From positions 1-31,818 of the forward strand of contig RZYK01000004.1 of assembly GCA_009930355.1 (NCBI GenBank): 31,818 nt of DNA, given 5' to 3'. This stretch comes from Campylobacterota bacterium. Its GTDB lineage: Bacteria; Campylobacterota; Campylobacteria; Campylobacterales; Sulfurospirillaceae. The notes under the pieces are model-generated. The model saw only the letters and a list, made by a program, of their open reading frames with translations. It made no database searches and was not told the origin of the DNA. This document shows, in pieces, positions 1 to 8,042 of this stretch (positions within the stretch are counted from its first letter, which is position 1; the number at the start of each line of letters is the position of its first letter). The position numbers were made by a program, and so were the translations under genes.

Positions 1-1997
1 GCAAATGTTAAGGTACCAACATCAGCACCTTGACCATGATCTTCCCATGAATTTCCAACTGCTACACCATTTTTTGTAAGCTCTGCCCATGCTTCTGATG
101 TGTCTGGACCATCCAATCCACAACCGTAAATATTAACGGAGACACCCACCCCATATTTTTTATCAGCTGCGGCATTAGCATTCTTTTTCGCTGCTGTCTT
201 TTTCGCTAATTCATACACTGGGCGAGATTTTTCAAACAGTTCATCTAAGCAATAGACATCAGGACTACACCCTGTTGGTGTTGTATCTCCCTCTCTATAG
301 ATATTTTTATACCTAAAGTCAAAGGGGTCCATGCCCACTTTTTCAGCCAATTCATCAATCAATACTTCGGATGGGAACATAATCTCAGGAGCACCATACC
401 CACGGAATGCAGAACCCCAACCGTGATTGGTACATACCGTGCGTCCATTACCACGAATATTCGGTATCATATATCCAGCCCCACCAAATTGGAAACCACG
501 TTGTGTTAACAAGTCACCAAATTCTGAATAGGGTCCATGATCCACACTCCAATCAGACTCTAAGGCTAAGATTTTGCCCTCTTTATTCGCTGCCATTTTC
601 ATGGTAGTCCAGAATGGTGATCGTTTACCTGTATAAGTGATTTGTTGAAACATATTAAATTCAAGATACACAGGTCTTCCTGTTGCGAGTGTTGCGACAC
701 CTAAAAGTGCTTCAATGGTTGGGCTAAATTTATAACCAAAGGTCGCACCTGTGTTGTTTTGAACAATGAAAACATCCTCAGCTTTCATACCCACACCCTC
801 TGCAATCATCAACGCATGGAAGTGAAGCGCAATACTTTTTGAATGAATAATCAGTTTGCCTTCATCATTAACATACGCAAAACCAACATCTGGCTCTAGA
901 GGTAAATGCGGTTGACGTTGTGTGTAAAAACTGTCTTCTACTACATATGGAGCACTTGACATAATAGACGCTGTATCGCCACCTTTGGCAATGTAGTTGG
1001 TAAAGTAAACGTTAGGAGTGCCTGGGTGAATTTCAATCGCATCTTCTGCCATCGCATCAGGGGCATTCATATAGGCTGGTAACTCTTCGATTTCGACTTT
1101 CACTTTATCGACACCCGCATGGGCTGCTTTTTCGTTATCGGCTAGAACGATGGCTATCGCATCGCCAAATTGGAAGATTTTTTTGTCATTTAAAATAGGT
1201 CTGTCCAAACCATCACCTTTGTTAGATGGGAAAGCAAGTCCGTTAATGCGGTTTGTTCCTTTGACATCTTTATAGGTTAAAACAGCTACAACACCCGGCA
1301 CTTTTTTCGCTTCTTCGGTGTCGATAGAGAGGATATTAGCGTGAGAGACTTGCGCTTGAACAATTTTTGCATGGAGGGTATTGGAAGGAAGTTTTAAGCC
1401 TAAGTCCGCACCAAAGTCCCATGTTCCCATAACTTTTGCCATGGCAGAAGGTCTTGGTAGGGATGAGCCAACCAAAGAAGCTCCCTCAGGAATTTTTTTC
1501 CAAAACTCTTTGACACTCATTTCACCGCGTACCAGTTTTGCAGCGTCCATCACCGCATCAACAAGAGGCTGATACCCCGTACATCGGCAAAGGTTTTTAT
1601 TTTTTTGAAACCAGTCGCGTACTTCTTCACGCGTTGGATTATTGTTTTGATCTAAAAGCGCTTTAGCGGAAACAATAAATCCTGGTGTACAAAAACCACA
1701 CTGCGCACCGCCATGAACCATCCATGAAATTTGAAGAGGATGAAGTTTATCTTTACTTCCTACGCCCTCAATGGTAATAATTTCATCATTATCATTGATT
1801 TTTTTCATTTTAGTAATACATGAACGTACTACCTTACCATTAAGGATAACTGTACATGTACCACATTCTCCACTACCACAGCCTACTTTTGTACCTGTCA
1901 AACCCAACTGTTTTCTAAGCACATCCGATAGTTTTTCCTCTGCATCCGCAACAAATGTCGTTTTAGCGCCATTGATGAGTATTGTTCTCTTTAACAT
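1..1997 (-). CDS. mop: Mop-type molybdenum aldehyde oxidoreductase, 3' end outside window
   Basis: Xanthine-oxidase-family enzyme that oxidises aldehydes to carboxylates with a molybdopterin cofactor and two [2Fe-2S] clusters in one chain. About 665 codons are visible; Desulfovibrio gigas Mop, which it closely resembles from memory, is about 907 residues, so the C-terminal quarter is missing. Residues 1-75 form a plant-type ferredoxin domain with Cys40, 45, 48 and 60. Residues 76-160 form the second cluster domain with Cys100, 103, 137 and 139 (QCGFC and CRCTGY). These positions equal those of the D. gigas enzyme. The molybdopterin part follows, with typical QRQPHLPLEPD, FGYKFSPT and GSAFRGYGAPE stretches. 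The start is ATG at 1997 with AAGGA about 6 nt upstream. There is no signal peptide, so it is probably cytoplasmic. It is divergent from a two-component system. The physiological aldehyde is unknown. Confidence 0.93.
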   Translation of the reverse strand, partial: MLKRTILINGAKTTFVADAEEKLSDVLRKQLGLTGTKVGCGSGECGTCTVILNGKVVRSCITKMKKINDNDEIITIEGVGSKDKLHPLQISWMVHGGAQCGFCTPGFIVSAKALLDQNNNPTREEVRDWFQKNKNLCRCTGYQPLVDAVMDAAKLVRGEMSVKEFWKKIPEGASLVGSSLPRPSAMAKVMGTWDFGADLGLKLPSNTLHAKIVQAQVSHANILSIDTEEAKKVPGVVAVLTYKDVKGTNRINGLAFPSNKGDGLDRPILNDKKIFQFGDAIAIVLADNEKAAHAGVDKVKVEIEELPAYMNAPDAMAEDAIEIHPGTPNVYFTNYIAKGGDTASIMSSAPYVVEDSFYTQRQPHLPLEPDVGFAYVNDEGKLIIHSKSIALHFHALMIAEGVGMKAEDVFIVQNNTGATFGYKFSPTIEALLGVATLATGRPVYLEFNMFQQITYTGKRSPFWTTMKMAANKEGKILALESDWSVDHGPYSEFGDLLTQRGFQFGGAGYMIPNIRGNGRTVCTNHGWGSAFRGYGAPEIMFPSEVLIDELAEKVGMDPFDFRYKNIYREGDTTPTGCSPDVYCLDELFEKSRPVYELAKKTAAKKNANAAADKKYGVGVSVNIYGCGLDGPDTSEAWAELTKNGVAVGNSWEDHGQGADVGTLTF

Positions 1998-2029
1998 CGT
2001 TTTCCTTTATAAAAATGTATTCGTAACTC

Positions 2030-2041
2030 TTTACATGTAAT
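2030..2041. repeat. Dispersed palindrome, variant TTTACATGTAAT
   Basis: Intergenic copy, 32 nt upstream of the mop start codon and therefore probably in its leader. Confidence 0.8.
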
Positions 2042-2243
2042 AATATGCAAAAATAACATATCTGTATTTATAAGCTTTCTGAAATCTCATGTTATGTCTA
2101 TAGAATATGATTTTTTAGCATATTCCTACCCATAAGTTATCAAAAAACACCCCCTACACCCTCTACACAGCCCATGCGTTATATACTTTAAAATAGTGCT
2201 CAGCCTCCTATTGGGTAATTATTATCTCTTCATAACCATCATA

Positions 2244-2270
2244 TAGCATGAATGTAGCATGAATGTAGCA
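2244..2270. repeat. 11-bp tandem repeat TAGCATGAATG x 2.5
   Basis: Two perfect copies of TAGCATGAATG followed by TAGCA, with no gap. The 11-bp period equals about one helical turn, the spacing at which OmpR/PhoB-type response regulators usually bind direct repeats. An OmpR-type regulator is encoded next door at 4309-4977. The repeat is directly visible; its use as an operator is inference. Confidence 0.6.
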
Positions 2271-2422
2271 AGGCGGTTTCGTTTAAATTCCTGCTACTTA
2301 AAGAACTGCTTATGTGTGATTTTGTTACAAAGAGAAACGTTATTTCTTGCACTTGTTCTCTAATTGAATGATTTACAAGCGCATATTTGCTATCTTCAGT
2401 TCACATACAAGGAGAACGTTTT

Positions 2423-4312
2423 ATGCAAACAAAGAATTTTTGTTATGAAACAGGTCCAGTAGAAGATCTTATTGATTTTTCTTTATTTGAACATGAACAG
2501 CATGTTTTAATACAAATATTTTGTGGGCAAAATAAGGAAATATTGGACTCTTTAACGTCCACAATCCTCAAACATCTTCCCTATGCTATTTGTATAGGAA
2601 CTACAACCGATGGAGAAATATACGGAGAATCCATTACGACATCACAAACGGTTATATCCATTAGTATTTTTCAAGATACCTTTCTTAAAACAGCTTTTGC
2701 ACATGATGAAGATTCTTTTCAATGCGGTATGCAAATTGCAACCAAACTTATTACTCCAAATACCAAACTTTTGATTCTTTTTTCTGATGGTACACGTATG
2801 AATGCAGAAAAATTTTTAAAAGGCATTGAAGCTTTTAATCCAAACATTCCTATTTGTGGTGGTATGGCAGGAGACAATGGCAAATTTGAAAAAACCTATA
2901 TCTCCTCACAAAATACCCTTTTAAATGAAGGTGTCGTGGGGGTTTCCTTAAACTCCGATGTGTTACATGTAGCCACAGATTATAAATTTGATTGGAAACC
3001 GATTGGACTTAAACATACCATTACCAAAGTGAAGGACAATAGGGTTTACCTCATCGATGATATGAAAGCCTCTTATTTTTACGATAAATATTTAGGTAGT
3101 GATTTTTCTCAAACTGAATTTCCTCTTATCTTAGAAAAAAATGGTATCACTATGGCACGCGCAGTCATTGCAAAGCATGAAGATGGAAGCCTCAGTTACA
3201 GTGGCAATTTAGAAGAAGGTGATGAGGTAAGAATTGGGTTTGGTGACGCTGAATCTTTAATGAGAGACCCCATTGAGGTCTTGGAGAATTTACATACTAT
3301 CAATGTAGAATCATTTTATATCTTCTCCTGTATGGCTCGTAGAAGGTTTATGCCTTTTCTTATTAAACTGGGTATTGGCTCTTTCTCCAAAATTGCTCCT
3401 GCAGCAGGTTTTTTTACCTATTCAGAGTTTTACCATCACAACGGAAGCAATAAACTACTCAATCAAACCTTGACGGTTGTCGCCCTAAGCGAATCTCCTA
3501 ATCCTTTAAATGCCTTAGAAATTTTTCCTAAAGAAGAGCCAAAAAAAAATACCTCCTATTCTAAAACCATCCAATCTTTAACCCACCTTGTAGAACAAAG
3601 TGCTAGAGACTATGATGAACAGTCCAAACGCCTAGAAGCACAGATGAATTACTCTGAAAATCTGTTAGCATCACACAAACAGTTTTTACGCTATACCGTT
3701 CATGAAATGAATACCCCACTAAGTGTTATTATGAGCAATATAGAACTCCATGAAATGGAATTTGGACGAAGTGTTTATTTGGAAAATATTGAAGTGGCGG
3801 TTAAAAGTATTTTTTCCATGTACGATGATTTGAGTTATCTAGTGAAAAAAGATCATGTTCACTATCTAAAACATAAAATCGATTTGATTGATTATGTTCG
3901 CAGTCGTATCGAGTTCTTTGCACAAGTCGCACAGAAAGCAAAATCGCTTTTTATTTTTGAAACCAACTGCGAGAAAGCAATTATCTTTTTTAACGAAACA
4001 AAACTACAACGCATCATTGATAACAATCTAACCAACGCTATTAAATATACCTTTGAAAATGAAAATATTATCGTTTCCCTTAAAAAAGAGGAAGAGCGTT
4101 ATTTTTTTTGTATTGCATCACACTCACGCAAAATTCAAAAACCTGAAAAAATATTTGAAGAGTACTATCGAGAAGAGCAAGCCAAAGATGGATTTGGGCT
4201 AGGTCTTAATCTTGTTAAACGAATCTGCAAAGAAGAAGATGTAAAAATCAAACTCCACTCAGACGAAAAGCGTACCTCTTTTTGTTATGAATTCAAAGTT
4301 GAAAACATATGA
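2423..4312 (+). CDS. FIST-domain sensor histidine kinase
   Basis: Cytoplasmic sensor kinase of 629 residues with no membrane segments. FIST_N lies at about 20-210 (with LFSDGTRMNAEKFLKG and ICGGMAGDNGKFEKTYI) and FIST_C at about 215-360. A short coiled linker leads to a HisKA domain with phospho-acceptor His427 (YTVHEMNTPLS), then a HATPase domain with N-box Asn538 (NNLTNAIKYT) and G-box 590-594 (GFGLGL). The usual DxG motif of the G1 box is not recognisable; the corresponding stretch reads IASHSRKI. FIST domains are thought to bind small ligands, so the signal is probably a metabolite. The ORF is open back to a TTG at 2387, but ATG 2423 has AAGGAG 8 nt upstream and is preferred. The stop overlaps the response regulator start by 4 nt. 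Its likely target is the divergent mop gene. Confidence 0.9.
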   Translation: MQTKNFCYETGPVEDLIDFSLFEHEQHVLIQIFCGQNKEILDSLTSTILKHLPYAICIGTTTDGEIYGESITTSQTVISISIFQDTFLKTAFAHDEDSFQCGMQIATKLITPNTKLLILFSDGTRMNAEKFLKGIEAFNPNIPICGGMAGDNGKFEKTYISSQNTLLNEGVVGVSLNSDVLHVATDYKFDWKPIGLKHTITKVKDNRVYLIDDMKASYFYDKYLGSDFSQTEFPLILEKNGITMARAVIAKHEDGSLSYSGNLEEGDEVRIGFGDAESLMRDPIEVLENLHTINVESFYIFSCMARRRFMPFLIKLGIGSFSKIAPAAGFFTYSEFYHHNGSNKLLNQTLTVVALSESPNPLNALEIFPKEEPKKNTSYSKTIQSLTHLVEQSARDYDEQSKRLEAQMNYSENLLASHKQFLRYTVHEMNTPLSVIMSNIELHEMEFGRSVYLENIEVAVKSIFSMYDDLSYLVKKDHVHYLKHKIDLIDYVRSRIEFFAQVAQKAKSLFIFETNCEKAIIFFNETKLQRIIDNNLTNAIKYTFENENIIVSLKKEEERYFFCIASHSRKIQKPEKIFEEYYREEQAKDGFGLGLNLVKRICKEEDVKIKLHSDEKRTSFCYEFKVENI

Positions 4313-4977
4313 AAATCCTACTCTTAGAAGATGATATTTTATTAAATGAATCGATTACAAAATACCTAACTGGCATTGGACACACGATGACGTCCGTACG
4401 AGATGGCAATGTCTGTTTAGCTATTTTAGAGAAAGAAAAATTTGATTTACTTGTGTTCGATATTAATGTACCAAATATAAATGGATTAAGCATTTTAGAG
4501 ACCCTACATACACAAAAAAAGACCATACCAATTATTTTTATCTCTGCACTTATTGATATTGAAGATATTTCACGTGCGTTTGAGTTAGGCTGTTACGACT
4601 ATCTCAAAAAACCATTTCACTTAAAAGAACTGACCATTCGCATTGATAGAATCGCAAAAACTGCCACAAAAGTAATGTGCCACAAACGACTCTCAAACTC
4701 TTACAGTTTTAATTGTGAAACAATGACACTTTATTTTCACGATGAACCGCAAATTTTATCCAAACGACAACTCAAAATTATAGAGTTTCTCACCCATAAT
4801 CGAGGCTTTGTCTGTAGCTACGATATGTTCCGAAAGAGTGTTTGGGATGATTGTGATGGTTTCGTTGATGATGCAACCATTCGAACTGAAGTCAATCGCC
4901 TCAAAAATCATTTACAAGAAGATTTTATCACTAACATAAGAGGCATTGGCTACACCATAAAAATCCCTACACTCTAA
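4309..4977 (+). CDS. OmpR-family response regulator
   Basis: DNA-binding partner of the FIST kinase, 222 residues. The receiver domain (1-115) has the acidic pair Asp8/Asp9, phospho-acceptor Asp51, Ser79 and Lys101 (KKPF), so it should be phosphorylatable. The C-terminal winged helix (about 130-220) ends in the usual DDATIRTEVNRLKNHL and IRGIGYTIK sequences. The start ATG overlaps the kinase stop (ATGA), which implies translational coupling. The gene is followed at once by a 20-bp palindrome. Regulation of the aldehyde oxidoreductase is inferred from position only. Confidence 0.93.
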   Translation: MKILLLEDDILLNESITKYLTGIGHTMTSVRDGNVCLAILEKEKFDLLVFDINVPNINGLSILETLHTQKKTIPIIFISALIDIEDISRAFELGCYDYLKKPFHLKELTIRIDRIAKTATKVMCHKRLSNSYSFNCETMTLYFHDEPQILSKRQLKIIEFLTHNRGFVCSYDMFRKSVWDDCDGFVDDATIRTEVNRLKNHLQEDFITNIRGIGYTIKIPTL

Positions 4978-4983
4978 CTCTTT

Positions 4984-5003
4984 GACGTTTACATGTAAAC
5001 GTC
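4984..5003. terminator. 20-bp perfect palindrome between convergent genes
   Basis: GACGTTTACATGTAAACGTC, a perfect palindrome with the dispersed 12-mer (4988-4999) at its centre, followed by TCTTTTA. It lies 6 nt after the response regulator stop and 10 nt before the end of the convergent ggpPS remnant. As RNA it could fold as a hairpin and serve as a bidirectional terminator; as DNA it may be a protein site. Confidence 0.5.
4988..4999. repeat. Dispersed palindrome TTTACATGTAAA
   Basis: Exact copy with 4 further symmetric bases on each side, 10 nt after the response regulator stop codon. Confidence 0.85.
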
Positions 5004-5013
5004 TCTTTTAACC

Positions 5014-5957
5014 TTATTGTTTCTTCATAACTGCATCCATAAATCGTTGACCCCACATATGAATATCATTATTACGCACAATAGCATTCATACGAGACAT
5101 ACGGTATGTTCTATCATCATGCTCTAAGGTCAGAGCTAAATAAAGTGTCTCTTCCATATTTTTTGCATCATAAGGGTTACTCAATAATGCGCCATGCAAC
5201 TCAACAGCAACCCCCGCAAACTCTGAGAGTACAAGCACACCACTGCCCCCTAATTTTCCTTGTGTTGCTACATACTCTTTCGCAACAAGGTTAAGCCCAT
5301 CACGCAGTGGAGTTATCCATGCAATATCGGATATTGCATAATACGTTAACACATCTTCATACGAAATCGAACGATAAAAATAGCGTACAGGAGTCCAATC
5401 TAACGTTGAAAAACGACCATTAATACGTCCTACAAGCATATCAACCTCAACACGCAATGCTTCATACACTTCCATACCAGGCGCTGCTGGCGTTATAAAA
5501 TTAAGCAACACCACATTACCAATAAACTCAGGATGATTTTGCAATAACGATTCAAATGCCATAAGTTTTTCAAGAGCCCCTTTCACATAATCAAGTCGCT
5601 CTAAAGAGAGAATCACACGCTTGCCTTTAAATTCTGCACGAATACACTCTGTTTTATCTGAAAAAGAGGGATGAGTGACACATGCGTCTATTTGCTGACA
5701 ATCAATCCCCACAGGATGTGCTCCCAAATGTACTTCTCTCCTTGAAACAGCAATAGCCGTGCTCATACGATCAACACCTAAAGCACATCCATACGTCATA
5801 AACCTTGGCGCACATGTTGATTGGGAAAGAATTTTTGTAGGGGCATAACTGCGCACAACATCCACAAAATTTTCAACATACCGAGGGATATGAAATCCTA
5901 TATAATCACATTGCAATAAACTTCCTATAATCTCCCTTCGCCATGGGATAATAATGC
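5014..5957 (-). pseudogene. ggpPS: C-terminal part of glucosylglycerol-phosphate synthase, cut off by deletion/frameshift
   Basis: The 3' part of a family-20 glycosyltransferase, in a different frame from the upstream part at 5906-7075. Homology resumes at about 5957 with IIPWRREIIGSLLQCDYIGF and runs through GRINGRFSTLDWTP, ITPLRDGLNLVAKEYVATQ and LSEFAGVAVEL to the stop. These motifs are those of GgpS, which makes glucosylglycerol phosphate from ADP-glucose and glycerol 3-phosphate, more than of trehalose-phosphate synthase OtsA. The stretch that should join the parts, with the HDY and FHHTPFP-type active-site segments, is missing: roughly 55-60 residues by comparison with the family. The frame stays open to 6315, but the extra residues resemble nothing and are the shadow of the upstream frame. 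No plausible start or ribosome binding site was seen at 5957. The fragment cannot be an active synthase alone. Confidence 0.85.
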
Positions 5958-7075
5958 TCTTGATGAAATTCAGCCTTATCAGGAAATGAAAAGATAATGG
6001 GCCAAAACGCCTCTTTGGAAAATTTCTTATAAAACAAATCCACATCATGGGGAAGAAGAGGAATACGTGAAGCGTGTAGATTTGGATATTTGTCAGCATC
6101 GACAACCACGTGTACATCAAAATTCTCAGGGTTTCTTGAAGCTTGTTGTGACCATGCAACCCATACACCTTTAATACCAGAGGTGAAAAAATTGAGGAGT
6201 GTCGGCATGATGCCATTGGGACTTTTAGGTTTACGCCTTGTGCCATTGGGAAGTTCATCAAAAGGCAAACGATGGTACACCATAACCAAATCCGAACGCC
6301 CCACGTCCTGAACAACAGCTGGTTTTTGTGTCTCTAAAAATTGATAATGCTTAAGCCCTTCCAAAATACCCGCACACCCCTCTGCACAAGAGAGATAAAC
6401 ACTTTCACAATCACATACGGCATGAATCAAAGCAGGTTCAGCACCACCCACAACAATGCTTGAAAAACTCTCTTTAAACATTGATAAATCGTTGAGTGTA
6501 TCCCCTGCTGTTACAACATTTTGGCTCTTAAAATTAAAATGTTCACATAGTTTTTTGAGCGTAGAACCTTTACCTATACCTTTGGGTAAGACATCCAAAT
6601 ATTTTTGAGCAGAAAAAAGAAGTTCACACCCTAAAGCTTCAACAACCTCCCTTAACCTATCATCTATTAAACCCTCACGCACTAAAAAAGAACAACGGCG
6701 TTCTTGAGGGACACTTTGTCGTTCCAAATAATCAAATGTGCTTAAAGCATCCAAAACAACCTGTGTCCCTGGCCATTTATATGAAATTTCTTGTTGCAAA
6801 GGAAAAACAGGCAATAAAGTATCCCCATAAAGAACCGTAGCGCCTACATCGGCAATGATATAATGAGGACGAGGCACCATAGGATCATTTAAAACAGGTA
6901 AAATGGATTCTAGCCCTCTTCCTGTTACAAAAATCAGTTTAGCATGGGGAATATTGCCACTAAAAAGTTCACGAAGATAACGTCTTGCAGGTAATGGTCC
7001 TGCAAGTAAAGTACCGTCTAAATCGGTCGCAAGAACAACGCTTGATGGTGGAGAAGAAACCAGTGTATTGAGCAT
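5906..7075 (-). CDS. ggpPS: HAD phosphatase domain of a GgpPS fusion, running into truncated synthase
   Basis: Residues 1 to about 250 are a complete HAD-IIB phosphatase: motif I DLDGTL, motif II VTGRG, the conserved lysine in PKGIGKGSTLKKL, and motif IV AGDTLNDLSMF. From about residue 260 the protein becomes the N-terminus of a GgpS-type glycosyltransferase (VMVYHRLPFDE, NGIMPTLLNFF, KEAFWPIIFSFP), then leaves homology and stops at 5906 after a non-homologous tail. A phosphatase-synthase fusion of this order (GgpPS) is known for synthesis of the osmolyte glucosylglycerol in some halotolerant bacteria. Here the phosphatase may still be made, but the synthase part is broken. ATG 7075 has GGAGG 7 nt upstream, an excellent site. 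A trehalose-phosphate phosphatase/synthase fusion is a less likely reading. Confidence 0.8.
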   Translation of the reverse strand: MLNTLVSSPPSSVVLATDLDGTLLAGPLPARRYLRELFSGNIPHAKLIFVTGRGLESILPVLNDPMVPRPHYIIADVGATVLYGDTLLPVFPLQQEISYKWPGTQVVLDALSTFDYLERQSVPQERRCSFLVREGLIDDRLREVVEALGCELLFSAQKYLDVLPKGIGKGSTLKKLCEHFNFKSQNVVTAGDTLNDLSMFKESFSSIVVGGAEPALIHAVCDCESVYLSCAEGCAGILEGLKHYQFLETQKPAVVQDVGRSDLVMVYHRLPFDELPNGTRRKPKSPNGIMPTLLNFFTSGIKGVWVAWSQQASRNPENFDVHVVVDADKYPNLHASRIPLLPHDVDLFYKKFSKEAFWPIIFSFPDKAEFHQEHYYPMAKGDYRKFIAM

Positions 7076-7238
7076 TTATGCCTCCATTGTAGTTTGGTTT
7101 ACAAAACCCTTTGGGTGGGCAACATTGATTTAAAATGAGCTATAAAAACCCTGTAAATAGTCTAAAATAGGTAGGTATGAAAATCTATTGTAACAAAAAT
7201 ATTTTTATCTTAGCTTAAGGAATAAAACCTTGCTCTTC

Positions 7239-7250
7239 TTTACATGTAAA
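7239..7250. repeat. Dispersed palindrome TTTACATGTAAA
   Basis: Exact copy, extended to the 14-mer CTTTACATGTAAAG at 7238-7251. It begins 1 nt after the stop codon (TAG, 7254-7252) of the minus-strand gene that ends at 7252. Confidence 0.85.
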
Positions 7251-7251
7251 G

Positions 7252-7563
7252 CTATTCACATACCACAACATACGTATGTTCAGGAATTTGACGCAGATAA
7301 AAAATCATTTTTACTGGCTTTTGAGGACATTCTAACATTATGCTTTGCTTCATAAATGGGAATGAAGCGGTTTTGAAAATTTCCCCTTGTGCGTTGAGCA
7401 GATGGAAATCATGCAAACCACATTTATTGCGACTATCGCTTTCACATGCAATATTCACACGCTTTTCTTGTTCATCATAGCTTACATGTAAATCAATACT
7501 ATAGCTGACAGGATGGGCGTACAAAGAAGAAAAAAACAGATAAAACAATAAAAAAACTCTCAT
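7252..7563 (-). CDS. Small exported protein of unknown function
   Basis: 103 residues with a clear signal peptide (MRVFLLFYLFFSSLYA, cleavage before HPVSY) and no further membrane segment, so the mature protein of about 87 residues should be periplasmic. It has four cysteines (CESDSRNKCG, LECPQ and a penultimate Cys), which could form disulfides or bind metal. I do not recognise the family. It is the last gene of a four-gene set; its start overlaps the stop of the DUF1007 gene by 4 nt, so a role in the same metal-related process is plausible. A palindrome copy lies inside the gene and another directly after its stop. Confidence 0.75.
   Translation of the reverse strand: MRVFLLFYLFFSSLYAHPVSYSIDLHVSYDEQEKRVNIACESDSRNKCGLHDFHLLNAQGEIFKTASFPFMKQSIMLECPQKPVKMIFYLRQIPEHTYVVVCE
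7481..7492. repeat. Dispersed palindrome, variant CTTACATGTAAA
   Basis: Inside the small exported protein gene, read on the minus strand as Leu-His-Val (DLHVS). Confidence 0.8.
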
Positions 7564-8042
7564 GGATTAACTCCTAAACAAAAATCGTAGTCACTTTTTT
7601 GGGCGTCATACGCATAGATGCTTTGAACATTGCGCAACTGATACGCCATATACAAAGTTGCATCAATGGTGCAAAAAATAGAAGGTTGGCTAAAAAGATA
7701 CTCTGTTGTAAAGGTCACGACAAGACGTTTGCTTGCAATGCTCACGTTAAAATCTTTGGGCTTGATTGGTATTTCTTTTTCACCACTTTGAAAAAAGAGG
7801 TTGGAATGGTTGGCTGCCAAAGGCTCTATGTGCTCTTTTAAAAAATGTTGCGCTTCTTTTGCATCTAAGATACCATTTTTATCGGTGTCAAACTCAAAAA
7901 TCAACAGTTTGGAGTTAAGCGCATCAAAACGCCAACGATGGAAAATAGCCTCTTTTTCAATGCGAATATCCGTGTCAATAAAAAAATGCGGGTGTGCGCA
8001 AAGCGTAAGATGAAAAACGATAATAAGGTAAAAAAACTTCAT
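7560..8042 (-). CDS. DUF1007 family periplasmic protein
   Basis: 160 residues with a signal peptide (cleavage near LCAHPHFF) and the HPHFFIDTDIRI opening typical of DUF1007 proteins, which commonly sit beside NicO-type nickel/cobalt transporters. An acidic loop FDTDKNGILDAKEAQHFL (about residues 51-68) looks like an EF-hand calcium site. The mature N-terminus starts His-Pro-His, a possible metal ligand. The start overlaps the NicO stop (ATGA) and the stop overlaps the next gene, which indicates translational coupling. Function within the transport system is not established for the family. Confidence 0.85.
   Translation of the reverse strand: MKFFYLIIVFHLTLCAHPHFFIDTDIRIEKEAIFHRWRFDALNSKLLIFEFDTDKNGILDAKEAQHFLKEHIEPLAANHSNLFFQSGEKEIPIKPKDFNVSIASKRLVVTFTTEYLFSQPSIFCTIDATLYMAYQLRNVQSIYAYDAQKSDYDFCLGVNP

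Larger units (their letters stand above)
1998..2422. promoter_or_regulatory. Divergent intergenic region between mop and the FIST kinase gene
   Basis: About 425 bases without a convincing gene. It holds the mop ribosome binding site, one copy of the dispersed palindrome (2030-2041), a C-rich stretch on the + strand (2150-2173), an isolated CGTTATATA (2177-2185) that resembles one half of a ModE site, an 11-bp tandem repeat (2244-2270), and the kinase ribosome binding site (AAGGAG, 2409-2414). It must contain both divergent promoters, but I could not place -35/-10 elements with confidence. Confidence 0.6.

Noticed and set aside
2129..2173. Possible G-quadruplex on the minus strand upstream of mop
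   Set aside because: Four G-runs exist, but one loop is about 18 nt and another 9 nt, so a stable structure is unlikely.
2177..2185. CGTTATATA as a ModE site upstream of the molybdenum enzyme gene
   Set aside because: Only the left half matches; the region 6 nt further on has no matching right half.
5906..6315. Overlapping otsA-like and otsB-like genes or a programmed frameshift
   Set aside because: The overlap is a shadow; an essential glycosyltransferase segment is missing, which a frameshift signal could not restore. GgpS motifs fit better than OtsA.
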